The translations under genes were made by a program, and so were the position numbers. A stretch of DNA of 64,000 bases from Podocnemis expansa (taxonomy: Eukaryota > Chordata > Testudines > Podocnemididae), in assembly GCA_007922195.1 (NCBI GenBank), contig ML681995.1:15057020-15121019 (forward strand), in the 5' to 3' direction. Positions 31,171-44,332 of this stretch are shown in pieces; positions within the stretch are counted from its first letter, which is position 1; every line of letters begins with the position of its first letter. The notes beneath the pieces are model-generated. The model was not told the DNA's origin. It did not search any database and saw only the letters and a program-made list of their open reading frames with translations.

Positions 31171-34100
31171 TAGGGAATGTTGCTTTCTCTCTCAACTTCA
31201 ACATGAGTTCAACTGGCTTTGGAACATCCCTATTAATGTCTGCCCAGAAGAGGAAAAATCTTGTTGGCCTGCCCTTCCTATTTTAGCTTTTCAGTAGACA
31301 AATTGAGCCTCACTAGGCAAATACATTCTGAATGGATGTTTATAATGCCAAGTAACATCACTGTAGACTAGAGATTTAGATAGCTGTCCAAAATTACAGA
31401 TCATAATACTTTGAATGGTTAGTGGTATGAAACTGTTGCATACAAGAATATATCTGCTGGATACCCACATGCCTTTTAGCTAAAGACTGAGACACACTCT
31501 AGTTAACTTCTGGCATACAGTATTCATGTTCTGTCTCCTGCCTGTGTCCAGGATTGTGTCCAGACAAGCTCTTTATTGGTGCCTGGTAATTTGGCATATG
31601 GTAGATGTGCTCCACTTCAAATTGGCATCTCACTGTTTCATCAGCTAGTCAGAAGCTTCCTTATGCTCTAGGGTCATGAGATGAATATTAGCTGTGTTTG
31701 GGGCAGATTAACAACTCTAAATTATGAAACATTTATTATCCTAGACACAAGGGCATGAAACATCCTGTGACAAACACACTGGCCTTCTCCCATGCATATT
31801 TACACAGAAAAGGCTTCAGGTTTGGGGGGAGGAGGAAGTGATACATGAAATAAAGGAAAATTGTAGCTGGGAGACCAAAGCTGAGGCCCCTATCCACCTG
31901 CTGTTACGCATGGTAAGTAGATGGCTTTCTTCCTGTCAGTGAAATTATTTGTGGCCTTGAGCCAAAGTCCATTGAGCTAAATGAGTCTATCTCTTGAATT
32001 CCACGGACAGACTCTCACCACTGTGATCTCCAGCTCAGGACCTTGGGATGCTATTCAATCCATTCTATATGGCACATTGGTTTCCACTGCATACCAGAAA
32101 TATCTAGTCTCAGGTGCTACAGGTCATTAGCCTCTCTTTATTCAGGGGGCCACCTGACTTGAAAAGAGTAGTATATGCCATTTTCTTTTATCATGTCACT
32201 GGCCTTCTTCATTATTCCCATAGCACTGGCTTCCCTGGATCAAAAAGGAATTAAAAAAAGAATAGATTGTGATATGATCAGACTGGAGGGTTCTGGAGAG
32301 TATTAGAAGTGAAATATGTCAGACCCAGGCTCTGCCAATCCCTTTTCCCTGGTATTTGAGAAGGGTTACGCTGGGTTAAATGGCATACCTGGAGGTAATC
32401 AAAGCCCTGTTCAGGATTTGTTAAAATACCTTGGTGGGGAGTGGGGTCAGTGGGTGAGACAAAGGCAGGAAAGAAGTGGTTAGAAGGGACATGGGTCTAG
32501 GCGAAGGGGCAAAATGATGCAGGTACAGAGACTGGGAGGAGGAAAAACCCCTGCCTGTGGGGTGCAAACGGCCTTTCCCAGGTCTGAGGGGAAAAGGTTA
32601 TGCCAGGAGGGGAAGATTTTTTAACTGGATGCTACCACACTCAGTGGGACTGTCGGAGACCAAAGACTTCACCTGCAAAAGGGGACAGGAAGGGTCTGGA
32701 CATTATAGCTAGGGGAAGTAATCCAGGGAATCTGTCTGGATTCCTGAAGTAGCAGAGTGAGGCTGTGGCTGTTTGGGTCCCTGTTTGGGGCCTGGATTTG
32801 GGTAGATTCCTACCCCTTACTCTCACCAGCCAACAAGGTAGAGGAGGAGCTTTGTCACAATATATTCAGTTAAGCAGCGTAATCACAAAACTTGAACATA
32901 TTTGGGGACTTCATAAGCTGTTCTATTTAAAAAAAGAAAAAAAAAAGACCTCTTGAGGATTGTAAGCCCATAAATGTAACCTGCAAAGACAACTGCCATT
33001 TAGTAAACTGGGGCAGTGAGGTAGGCAGAAAGATTCATTCTTCTTTGGGGGCCAGATTCTGTCATCCAAGGTAACACTGGGCCTCTTTCTCCATGGCTAG
33101 CCTCACTGATTGACTCATGGAAGAAGTTACTTCTTACGCATAAAGTGGACAGAATACAGTCTTGTTATTTTAATAAGATCAGTTGTATAGTCCTACCACA
33201 TGCCAGTGAGCACATATGCAAATAAGTACTTCCTGAGACTTTGAGAGCCCTGAGTCAACAGTGCATTTGATCAGATGCTTAACTTTTAAACAAGAGACTG
33301 GTTCCATTTAATGTAAAATTAAGTATCTTATTTGGACTAATCAATAATTTTCCCTCAGAACTGTTTTCCCTGCAAACTGGGTTTGTGCAATCATGGGGGG
33401 GGTGTTGGGGGGAAAAAGTGTTTACTAGAAAATTTTGAGATTTTTATCAAACTTTTAAATCAAATGCTTTAAGGCCTTAAATGCAAAGTGTTAGAAACTT
33501 TTTGAAAGAATTTAACTTTGGGATTTTTTTTTTAATGGGTTCTTTGTGTTTTGCCAACACTTTCACTAGGAAGAAGCTACCCTGGTTTGAGACCAAAGTA
33601 CCAGCTCCTTAGCTGATGTAAATTGCCAGAGGTCCACTTAAGTCATCAGTTGAGAATCTGCCTGTACGTGTTTTATCAGTGTAAGTATGAGCTGTCCAGT
33701 CTAGTTTAGTACTGGTAGCAATGTTATTTGCATTTTGGGGGGAATATTATTTAAAATGTAAAATTAAGAAACTCAAGCACATTTGTCAAATTCAGAGACT
33801 GATTTAAAAAACAAAACAAATGAAAAAAGTCTTCTTCGCTGAATTGCATATAAAAGTTCTCAGAGGTGAAATGTTTTCCATTGCTTGAGTTAAATTAAAT
33901 TAGTTCTACACACTTTACTTATCTGGTATGATGATATTCTACAGCAGGAAAACAGTCAAGCAGGAAAAAAAAAGTAAACACATAAATCATTTTGATTAAA
34001 TAAACATTGTAATCAAGCAGCAATTACTGTTAGCACCTGTACATATCTCTTTCATGAAGAAAGTGTGTGCTGAGGTTTTTTTCTTTGTTTTTATTTTGGC

Positions 34101-37100
34101 AGGAGTGAGGAACAGCTGCCAAATACATTGATAAGAGGGAAATAGATACAGGAAGTGAGAGGAGAGATATTTTTATGACATTGGATTGGAGGAAAAACTG
34201 GGAAGTTACAGAAGTTCTGATGATACAAATTGGAACTTTGTAACTGAAACAATTCATCCAAAATTTGTCTTTCAATGAAAAACTCCTCAAAAAACCCCAC
34301 CAAATATCCAAAATGGAACTTACAAATTACAATTCAAGGACAAGACAGTGTTCTTGGTCCAGGTCCTCAATTGCTAACAGACCTCCAGACTTCCTGACTG
34401 AAGACGTGAAATATCTTGTCCTATATGGATTAAAAATCATAGTTGATTTTGTGCATGCATGCATGCGCGTGTGTGTGCATGCGCTATTATACATGGTAGG
34501 CATGCATCAGTCACTATCTTTTCATAATAAATATGGATCCCTTATGCCATAAACTTACTCTCTATAGCAGAAGTGTTTGAAAAAAAGACCTCTGCCAAAG
34601 ACAATTGAAGGCTTCTTGTGACAATGGCAGATCAGTTCCTAACCCATACCCAAGTCCAAGGCCTCACTGAACACTTACAAATGCATAGCTGGAAACCAGT
34701 CCTGAATACCTGTATGGTAGCATTATCAATGTGTTTAGACTTTATAAAATCCTGTTAGAGGATGCTGTGTGGATTGACCTAATTTATAATCTCTGTAGCT
34801 CTGGGTATAAAGTTATATTGAGTGTTTTGCCTTGTAAACTCCTGTGACTGTATAACTCAAACAAATATACCAGCCTTAATTAAGATAAAGTGCTTCTCTA
34901 TGGGCTCTTGAATGCAAATGACTTATTGCGTAGCATCAAAGAACATAGACTTTGAATTAGTTCCTAACACCGTCCAAGAAGGAGAGACCGCATATAAACA
35001 TTTCCCATTGGTTTGACTCTGGAGCAAAGAGGATAAAAATCTTTGACAAGGAGAAATGGAAACTTTTTCAAGCTGTCCAGAGTCTGAGGGGCAAAGATTC
35101 CTAAACGAGCAAAGAAATCCATGTGCTGCTGGGCATGGATTAGGCCTGACAGACATTTTGAACTGGTAGGTTTCTAGATCTTTCACCTTTTAAAACCTAA
35201 GACTGTGACTCATTTATGCTTTTATGTTGCCTGCCTTAATCTGTAGAAAACCCCCTCAAATTTTCCCTTATTAATAAATCCTTAGATAGTTGACTTACAG
35301 GATTGGCTACCAGCGTTGTCTTTTGCTGTGAGATCTAGTGTACAAATTTTCCTTGATACATGACTGGTCTCTTGGGATTAAGGACACCCAGAGTACTTCG
35401 ACTTTTTTGAGGTAAGTGACCATTTTTTACCAAGTCCAGTTTGCCTGTGGTCAAAAGGGATGGCAATGCTCCAAATACAGCTTGTCTAGGGGATGCAAAC
35501 TTTTATTACAAGAGATTTCCTTTGTTTTGTCATTCGGATTGCCTGAATCTAGCTGTGATCAGAATTTTGCTCGCTGGTTATGAATTCTCATTCCCAAGTA
35601 CTAAGGACGTTCTGCTATGCCAGCAGCCCAGTTCTTGGTCTTGTCTTTGTAGGCAAATTTGCATATTTACAGATTTTTATCTATTGCTTATACCAGACTT
35701 ATCCCAGGCAGAACTGTTGGAGAAGTGTAATTTGGAGTAGGCAGGAAGTTAAACTCTAGGTATAATGGTGGAGCTAGAATGAACATAGCTTGGCATTCAG
35801 AAAGGTTGTTTCAGGGAGACAGAACGACCATCTGGAAGAAATGTCTTGACTGAGAACTCAACATATTAGATGAACAGTACTAGGCAGTGGGGCCCCATCT
35901 TGGCTTTGGCTTCTTGATGCTTTTGGAATACACACAGTATCTTAAATTAGTATCTTCACTTAAGTGCACTGTTCTTCCATAGTATGAGTTTATTTTGTAA
36001 GATTTCAAGGATAAAAGAAGTTTCATGGGACTTCTTTTGTCTTGATTATTAACTCAATTAACAGGATCAGGGGTATTTTTTCAATCCATTCTTCTTATTA
36101 CATCTGTTTTGAGATGTATGGAATTCAATTACCCAGAATTTTTTGTGCCACCACCTGCTTCGAGTCATTCACAACCTTGCTCTGTCAGCAGTAGGCATGA
36201 TGTCAACATGAAAGTAATTATTCCCTCCCACCTCCTACTGCTTCATTGTAAAACAATCCATGAATCAAAAGGAATAGATTTGTTCAATGCTGCTGTGACT
36301 CCAAGTTACCCAGTTAGTTAGTTATCAAACAGTGATGAGAACTCAGCAATGTGGCATATTTCCCATTCTAGTTTAACAGAAACAAAACTGTTTGGGGTAT
36401 GTGATAAACACGAAATAAATTCTTTTTATAGACAATCTTGCAAAGAGTATCTTTTTTGTTTTCAGAACTAGTTTTTTGTGGACACAAAGGGGTAAAAGAA
36501 AATATCTGTTTAATTTAATTGGTGGAATTAGTTTAAGAAAGGAAAAAAGAACCTGTATTACAAGGGATTCAATACATTGCCTGTTGCAGGGGTAATAAGG
36601 CACTGGTCTTACAGTAAATATTAACTAAAAATATTTATGGCACAGTTATTCATGGCTGGGACAAAAGCACTCAGAAGAGGTAAACAAACATCTTTCTATG
36701 TGAATCAAGTATACAGTTTTCCCAGTAAATTCTGTGAAAGCTGCTTAAATTTAGTGGTATCACATTAAGTGGGAACCCTAGACTTTTCCATTGCTGGAGT
36801 TGTTGTAAGACGTTTTGCAGAGGTATTGTTTTTGGTTTTTTGTTTTGTTTTGTTTTTGATTGAGGGAAGAGATAGAAAAATAACGTATGAGCCCAATTTT
36901 GAACAGCTTATTTAGCTAAAACTTCATTGGATGAAGTTATTTGGGATTCGTCCGTGAGCAAGATCAGGATCTGAACTATATGCTACATTTGTTTGGGCTG
37001 GTAGTGTAGTGAGCGAGTGGCTTAAAACAGCTAGAAACTTATTTAAAGTCTCTTTAAACCTTGGGCTCCTAGAGTGAGAAGCTTACCACCTTGAGCCTGA

Positions 37101-40100
37101 TCCAGTGCACACTGAAGTCGCTGGAAAGAAGTTAAATGACATTTGATTAGACCCCTATCCATGCCAGTACTTGAGCAAGAAAGCAGCATTAGGATATACA
37201 CTTAAAAACCACTGAACAAAGTGACCTAGCTTATGGAAGGATTTCATTCTCAACTGGGTTGTCCAGTTGCTACCATACTAACAATATATTACATATTGTT
37301 GAAGTAAAGATAATTAAAAATAATATTTCAGTGATGCCCACTTTTTCCATACCTCTTTCTGTCTTACAAAATTAGTAAGAGAATAAAGGTTTGCTTTATA
37401 TAACAGAAACTATTAAGATCGAGATCTATTTATCTAGGTGTTTATGGATGTTTCTCAAGGCCTGCTTTATTAATGCTGCAATTCTTTCAGTCTGAATGGG
37501 TTTTCATAAGAGCCTGTCCAAATTACTAGATATGACCAATTTCTATTCAATGTGAGCTAAAATTTTGCTAGAAATTGTAGAAGGAAAATGAAGAAATGAA
37601 TGTTGTTTTTATTCAATCCATTCCTAACTTGATGCTTCATTATTCTATCAACTTTTCCTTTTAAAGAATTAACTGGAAAATTTGAAATTTTCAGAGTTAA
37701 TTGTAGTACATAGTAAGATATTGCTCTAATTAATACAGTTTAATATTTTGATAAGTTGAAGTTGACTGACTCTATGGTTTGCCAAACGGCAAAGTGACGC
37801 ACCCTGGCATTGGTGGAAAGAGATGACGATGTTTTGGGGACAGGAAAATTAGGCAATTTTGTTTTAACAGCATACAATAAGCTCCTGGTTCTCTGACCTT
37901 GGGGAACAAGTGTAGGATTTCCAAAATGGCTAAACAAGCTGGTATATAATTCCAACTGTAAATCAATAGATTGTGTATTCGCAAATTCAGCAGACACTTC
38001 TGAAAATCCAGTCATAATCTCATTATGATAAAGGAAGGAGAAGAATGAGTGTTAAAATACAAGCAATCTTCAATTGCAGAAATCTTCATTAACATCTGAA
38101 AGTGCATGTGAAAGAAGTGGTGGTGTTGGTCAGGGCCCCAATGGGCAGATGTCTACATCAAAATCTCATAGTGACTACCATATTTTATCTTTTATTTATT
38201 TAAAAAAATAAGTTCAAGTTGTCTGAAAGCTACTCTTTTCCTGTGTATATGCTATTAATTTCTTTCATGTATGGGGGGTGAGGGAAGGATTATACAGTTG
38301 TGACATTAAATTCCAAGGAGTGTTTTCGGATTGATTCTCTGAAAACAAGAGTGAGGAGAAAGTCTGTCATGGGACCTTATCAACATTGTTAATTGAGCTA
38401 CACTGATTTGTGCAGGCTGAGAGTCTAGTCCATGATGATTATAAGCTTCATGCAGCAGAATATAAAAAGAGAGAAAACAAGCCACACCATGATGAGTATA
38501 CAGAAAGAACTTACTGGTAGTGAACAAAAAGGCACTGGTTTGACTCGTCAATTTAAAAGAATCAGGGAATTTGCCAAGGGAAAGAATTTAATTGAATTTA
38601 ATCTTGAATGTCTAGGCAGAGCAGAATTGGATAGTAGAAACTTCTTGTTCAGAATATAACTACCACGAACATTCTGTATTTCCCATACTGCCATTCTCTA
38701 GCTTCTATATGAGTAAATCCTGAAGCGCTGACAATACACATGGCCTAATAAAACCAGTGGTCAAATCCTTAAGTCCTTGGTTAGCCAAAACTTCTATTAT
38801 GCAAAATCTCAAAGTTCTAACTCAGTTGTTACTCACGTAAATTCCTAAGGAGGTTCATGAGAGCCTTGCTGGAGTGAGAACTTCATGTGTGGCTTTCTGG
38901 GATGGGAATGATTGGGGCTTCAATTACAGAAAGCACTTAAGTAAATGTATAAAGTCTACTGAAGACACTATGGATTAAGCATGTGCTAAATTGCAAGCAT
39001 GAGGTTGTCCAGTCCCTAAGATCCTTATCTTTAAGTATATGCAGATAGCATTTGGGCTCAGTGGTACTTCGTTCCCTTCCTGGCATGCAATTCTGAGTCT
39101 GGCTTGTTAATTTAAAATAGTGATTTGCTGTAGATTGTACAGCAATTAAATCACAGGCTCTTGTGTATTTTCTTCCACAAACATCCATAGTGAATTGCTT
39201 GTTCTAAAAGTCTAAATAGAAACAGTTCTATGTTTAACAACCTGTGGCATCTTTTTACATTTCAACTCCACCTATATAACATACTTCAGTTGCCATTTGC
39301 CTTCATTCTTGTTCCTTTATTTCAGCATGGACTACACCAGTACAATTGGAATCATGGTGCTGCTTCGCATGCTGCCACATCTACACTTTGCTGCATGGCT
39401 AACACTAGAGCTGTTGTGATTGCCACTCAAGTAGATGCACCTTAGATTGCTATGTAGACCTATCCTGAGATTCACAGCAATTATCCATGCTCCTGAGAAT
39501 GGAAAATTCAGAGAAGATTTGGGGGAATTGTTTGAATTTTGACATATATTTTGGACAATCCCTTGACATGTGATTGTCCTGGTTCATGACTAGCTGCACC
39601 TTGATTTCTCTTTCTTCCACCACAGCTTCTCTGAATGTGAATCCTTCAACTGACAGGCTCTTAGCCTTCCGCCTCCTGGGGTAGAATCCCAAATTTCTCT
39701 TCCTCTTTAGAGCAGGCTGCTGGGAAGCAGCAGCATGTTTCTCATAGGAGACCCTCAACAGGATAGACTGGGATTGTGCCCTGCCTTCTTCCATTCTGAG
39801 AGCTCATGAAGCATGGTGAAAGCAGCAGCTCAAGAAAGCCTTTTTCCAAACAAAGTATTTTACTGGTTAATAGCAACTTCAGGAATATAGCATGCAAGAG
39901 AGAAATTTTCACAACAGTCTATATCGCTCTGTCTTATCAGACGTGTAGGTTGTCTTAGCTTATTGAGATGCCCCTATCTTTGGGAGCTGGGGTTCTGTCT
40001 GCTTCCTCACAGCAGAACTGCATCTCTTTCCCCTTTCACTCAGAATCTCAAGTTTTTATCTACTCCAAAGTTCTTTGCTGAAGTTTTTCTCGTCTGAAGA

Positions 40101-40179
40101 CCCCCCAAGGTTACAAAATAGAACTTTCCCTGGTATAGGCAGACAGTTAATCTTCACATGGTCAGCAAGAAACCTCAAA
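31171..40179. other. 9-kb AT-rich stretch without recognised genes or repeats
   Basis: This is the largest element-poor part of the window. Frames are short and carry no domain I recognise. Local features are an alternating purine-pyrimidine tract at 34451-34484, a (GTTTT)n-like tract near 36835-36858, and a basic 114-residue minus-strand frame at 39450-39794 (see findings). Conserved regulatory DNA could be hidden here but cannot be seen from one sequence. Confidence 0.4.
34451..34484. repeat. Alternating purine-pyrimidine tract (Z-DNA prone)
   Basis: GTGCATGCATGCATGCGCGT continues as GTGTGTGCATGCGC, alternating purine and pyrimidine without a break. Such tracts can flip to Z-DNA under supercoiling; whether this happens in vivo is unknown. 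Confidence 0.75.
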
Positions 40180-40240
40180 GGAATTCAAACAAGGCAACTT
40201 GTGGCAGTTTAAAAGAACAAACAAAGTTAATTATCACATG

Positions 40241-40669
40241 GGCTGTATTCACACAGCACTTTTGTTTCAGAACAACCTCCTTGTTTTGAAACAAAAAAAA
40301 AAACATGTTCACACGACGCATCGTTGTTTCGAAACAACGGGAACCCCATTTGGCCTGGCTCTGCAGGCACCGGCGGGGAGCAGCACTGGGCTGCTCTGAA
40401 CCCCACCAGTGCTTGCAGCCCCCCTTTGCAGGCACCGGCGGGGAGCAGTGCTGGGCTGCGCTGAACCCCGCCGGTGCCTGCAGCCCTCTGAGGAAGCAAA
40501 ATAGCAGGTTCACAGTGTGAACCTGCTATTTCGTTTCCCGCCTTTTTCCTTATTTCAAAATAACTATTTGTTAATTCGAAATAAGTTATTTCAAAATAAG
40601 GCGTTATTTCAAAACAAGTTGTTTCGACACAACTTGTTTCGAAATAACCATCTGTGTGTGAATACAGCC
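40241..40669. mobile_element. TTTCGAAA-rich foldback element with tandem GC core (copy 3)
   Basis: The ends GGCTGTATTCACACAGCA and GTGTGTGAATACAGCC are inverted repeats, flanked by an exact 3-bp duplication ATG (40238-40240, 40670-40672). The interrupted Penelope sequence confirms the duplication. The outer modules share GTTCACACGACGCA.CGTTGTTTCG and AAATAGCAGGTTCACA with copy 2 at 24391-25331. The centre is a GC-rich 65-bp tandem pair. It is non-coding. A 3-bp duplication and these ends suggest PIF/Harbinger mobilisation; that is an inference. Confidence 0.85.
40363..40489 (+). repeat. Two tandem 65-bp GC-rich units
   Basis: Units start at 40363 and 40428. Each has GCAGGCACCGGCGGGGAGCA, then CTGGGCTGC and TGAACCCC and a GTGC.TGCAGCCC end. 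They form the core of the foldback element and are the source of the 112- and 90-residue frames on the minus strand. Confidence 0.88.
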
Positions 40670-40797
40670 ATGAGCTTTTGTGGGAGAGAATCCCACTTTG
40701 TCAGCACTACAAATAAATGTTAGTCTTTAAAAGTGCCATAGCACTCCTTGTTTGTTTTGCTGAACTAGACTAATATGACTAGCCCTTTAAGTAGTCA

Positions 40798-42513
40798 AAA
40801 TCCAATAAAGAGTTGGGCTGACCTACAAGAAGAGATGGATTTCTGTGCACTTCCTCAGAAATGTGGGTAAGGGGCAGTGAAAGTCTTCTGTGGCTCATTT
40901 ATCTACCTAGCAGAAACCTGAAGGCTGAAGACAGCTTCTGCAGAGGAGGGGGAAGGTAATCTACAAAGCAGCAATAACAAAGCTTTTTAATGAAAATCTA
41001 AATAAAAGTGCATAATGAAGTAAACTGAACTACAGGCTTAGTTCCAGGGGGTGATCCTGTGTCAAGAAATAACATTTGAGGATTTTAACATTACCAGTGT
41101 CGGGATGTGATTTTAGAAGCTAGCTTCTCACAGCAACAGGTTCAGTGCTAGTTTTGGTACTAAACGTAGCCCCAGCTGAGAGCTTGTATCTCAGTACAAG
41201 AAATTATATCTACTACACAAAGGAGTTGCCAGTCTCCATCTAAAAATGTGTTTACAGTACTGTCCTAGACACATTCTATTGCCCTTTGGTTCTTAACTAC
41301 ATTAAAATTTACTATAATTTCTTCTCTTCTAGAATGTCTTTTCAAGGTTTACAATTCTTGGCTTTTCTGGAAGATGATCTTAAAAGGAATATATGCTATT
41401 AAATAAGAAAATTAAAAACAGGAGAATTATGCAATCTCCATTAGGATGGAAAATGTAATTTTGATTAGCTATGGGACAAGAGACTATAAGTGTAACCTAG
41501 AAAAATAAATGTAAAATAGGCACTGAAAATTGGATTAGTTTTATACAAACAATAATGTATGCACAGAGTAGCCCTTTGCTAAAGCTATTGCAGCAAAATG
41601 CAGTTAGATAATTCAATAAACAATTATGGAGGATGCCATTCTTTAGAAAATGCTGTAATTCAAAAACCACAAATAGACTGGACGAATTTGGGCCCTAGTT
41701 ACTTCCAAAGAATTTCTTATGATATTCTAAAAATAATAATTTGCAAATTAACTTCTCATAATTAAATAGAAACATGAATTTATGCCTCAAAAGTAGCTTT
41801 TAAAACATAATTTAACCATTTCCAGTGTGTGATTATTTCATACTCACTCAGACTGAGCATTCTTATACTATGTAGCCATCTGCAGTTTAGCACAGTTTGT
41901 TTTTGTTAGCTAACTTAACAAGAATTTTCTGACCAAAGGAAAAGTTTTGATAATAGTCTCAAATTTTTAGGCTGTTTGTCAAAATTCCCATTTAAAATCA
42001 ATGGGAACTGGATTTTCAAATCTCCACTGTGGCTTGACCTGTGTCTCAGTCTTAATGTCCCTTATGATTATGCTTTTTATTGAGGTGTCGTATATAAATA
42101 CTTTATAAGGCATTAGTAAAATATTAATAAATGTCTCAATCACTAGTTAGAGTGTAATAGGTCACAAGGTTGCTTATTGCCATCTGCATCACCTTCTCCA
42201 GATGGGTTTCCAGTCATCCATAATACAACAGTTCTCATGTTCTGGGATAACTTTACAGCTAGAGCTGGATGGAATTTTTTGGCTAACATTTTTTCCCACC
42301 AAAAAAATGCAGGTTCAGGGTGATGTAACTGTTAACTTCACAAACTGTTTGGCTGGCCTCCAAGAGGTTAGCATTTAAGCAGTTCCTATGTGCTGTGAGC
42401 TTTCCACTGAGGGACTACTACCCCCATGATCCCTTGGGAAAAAGGGAAGCAGGAAGCAATGGACAAAGGGGTCTAGACAGAGGGAGAGAGAGACATGTCT
42501 GAATCTGGAAGCA
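40798..42513. other. AT-rich non-coding stretch
   Basis: No gene, RNA or recognised repeat. Confidence 0.4.
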
Positions 42514-42521
42514 GCTGTGAG

Positions 42522-42766
42522 TAGAGCCCTGTATGGATACAAATAAGTGGATCCGTATCCAACCTGCATCCGCAAGAAATGGTCTGCGGATATCCCTGTT
42601 GTATCCACGGATGCAGATATCCACATATTTGCAGGGCTCTAGCTCTGTGCAGATAAAAATGTGGACCTGTATCCAATCTGCATCCACAAGAAATGGTCTG
42701 CAGATATCCATGTTGTATCTGCGGATGCAGATACAAGGCAGATATCCGCGGATTTGCAGGGCTCTA
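42522..42766. mobile_element. Tandemly duplicated hAT-like MITE with exact 8-bp target duplication
   Basis: Perfect 10-bp terminal inverted repeats TAGAGCCCTG and CAGGGCTCTA are flanked by the exact 8-bp repeat GCTGTGAG (42514-42521 and 42767-42774), a hAT signature. The inside is two roughly 120-bp copies of the same unit, each with GTATCCAA.CTGCATCCGC, AAGAAATGGTCTGC.GATATC and TTTGCAGGGCTCTAGCT. They meet at about 42645, where an inverted-repeat tip is shared. It is non-coding; the 204-residue minus-strand frame crossing it is spurious. Confidence 0.85.
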
Positions 42767-42774
42767 GCTGTGAG

Positions 42775-44040
42775 TGCTCCTGGGGTTCCTGAGACTGCTG
42801 GAGGCTCACTCAAGCAGGGAGCTTCAGAGGTTGGTGGCTTATTCAGCCCAAAGCAGAGTCTGAGCCTAGAGCTGACTGAGCTGGATCTGCAGTGAGGATG
42901 TGAGTGTCTGTCTCCCCACCCTCCATTTTGGAGCAGGGCTTGTAAAGCAAGGGAGTTTGCTGAGAGACTGACTGGGCCTGAAGGGAGGCAGTCTGGCAGT
43001 CCCTTTGAACCAGGGCCAGGACTACAGACCATTGGTTGGGCTCACTCCAGATCTTCAGCGTGGTTCTGAGCAAATAAACTGGAGAGCTGCCTTGTCTCCT
43101 TCGTTGACCCTCCAAGCATGCCCATGCAAGCAAGGGGTTGGGCTTTGGAACTCTGGGAAGTGTGCACTCTGAGTTGGAAAAAGGGCTGTGAACATGCTAG
43201 TTAGATAAGTTTCCTGTAAACTGTATCTGTATCTGCTCACTGATTTATTTACTTGCCCCTGTGTATTTAAATTAGTAGTAATATTCAATTCCATCCTGTA
43301 ATGATAAGTTTCTTTGCTGAGTAAAGGTTTGTTACATGCAATAAGCACCACGAATGTATAATATATAAACTTACTAAGTTTGGATTAGACCCATCCCACA
43401 GGTTATTCTTAGCTGCATAGATTTAGTCCTGGAGGGTCCCAAGGCACACCACTGAATGTGTACTGTACCCAGCCAGATGGAGGCAATGCCGAGTTTAATT
43501 TCCTGTAAAGCAAAGGGACTGCAGAAGAAGAGTGGACAGAGGATTCCCACAATCCCAACATCACCACTGGGAAACTCAGGATCTCTTTGTCATCAAATTT
43601 AGGTGCCTGTGCACACCTGAGTGTTGCCTTCTCCCAAGTAATCAAGGGAGAAAACACATCCCCAAAGCAAAATGTTTCATTTCAACATTTTCCAGGTGGG
43701 GAATGGAAGGCGAAAATTGGTAGAAATTACCTGTTGTTATGATTTTTTTACAGTTTTTTTTAAGAAAGTTCTGTTAAAAAAAAAGAAGGAAAAACTTTGA
43801 CAAACTAATAATTGTTTCCCTAAACTTTTTTTTTTTGGGGGGGGGGCACTTTAGGTCAACCTAGAATGAATTTTCCTTGTTTTTGAAAGAGCCAGTGCAC
43901 TGAAAAAATTCAATTATTTTTCACAGGAGTGTTTATTCCGCTTATTAATTTATCAACCCTTTATAAATTTTTAGAAATGGAACTGTAATACAGTGCAGTA
44001 CTAGTTTTTTTGGTTTATGTATTGTGAGATCTCAAGGCCA
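42775..44040. other. Non-coding spacer
   Basis: No gene or recognised repeat. Homopolymers: T/G run at about 43826-43847. Confidence 0.4.
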
Positions 44041-44332
44041 GCTGGCAATCTGAGTGTGGACCTTTTGAAACGTCAGGTGGTGGGCAGGCGCAAACCTGCC
44101 TGCTGCTAAAACCCCTCCCCCAGCCTAAAGGGAGGTGGCACTGGACCAGGGTTCAACTAGGTTCGGGGGACAACTAATAACATAATAGGGATGGGTGTGA
44201 GGGTCAAAGGTTCAGAACGAAGTGCTCAGTGGGGGACACCAATCACAGAACCCCAGACAGTGCCCACTGCTCCCAAAAGGTGTCTAGGGAGCCAGTGGAT
44301 GCCACCCAGAGGAACTCTGCCCAGACACGTGC

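Larger units (their letters stand above)
40180..40797. mobile_element. Penelope inverted dimer split by a foldback element
   Basis: The left piece (about 40180-40240) has CAAACAAGGCAACTTGTGGC, GTTTAAAAGAACAAAC and TTATCACATG. The right piece (40670-40797) resumes with ATGAGCTTTTGTGGGAGAGA, then AAATGTTAGTCTTTAAAAG, GCACTCCTTGTTTG and GCTGAACTAGACTAATATGAC. Joined at ATG they reproduce the inverted Penelope terminus seen intact at 15.0 and 30.9 kb. The foldback element at 40241-40669 is therefore the younger insertion. Confidence 0.75.

Noticed and set aside
42418..43032. 204-residue minus-strand open frame
   Set aside because: It crosses the duplicated hAT-like element and its internal repeats (YLP.ICIR and ICIRGYNRDIR recur). 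No known domain.
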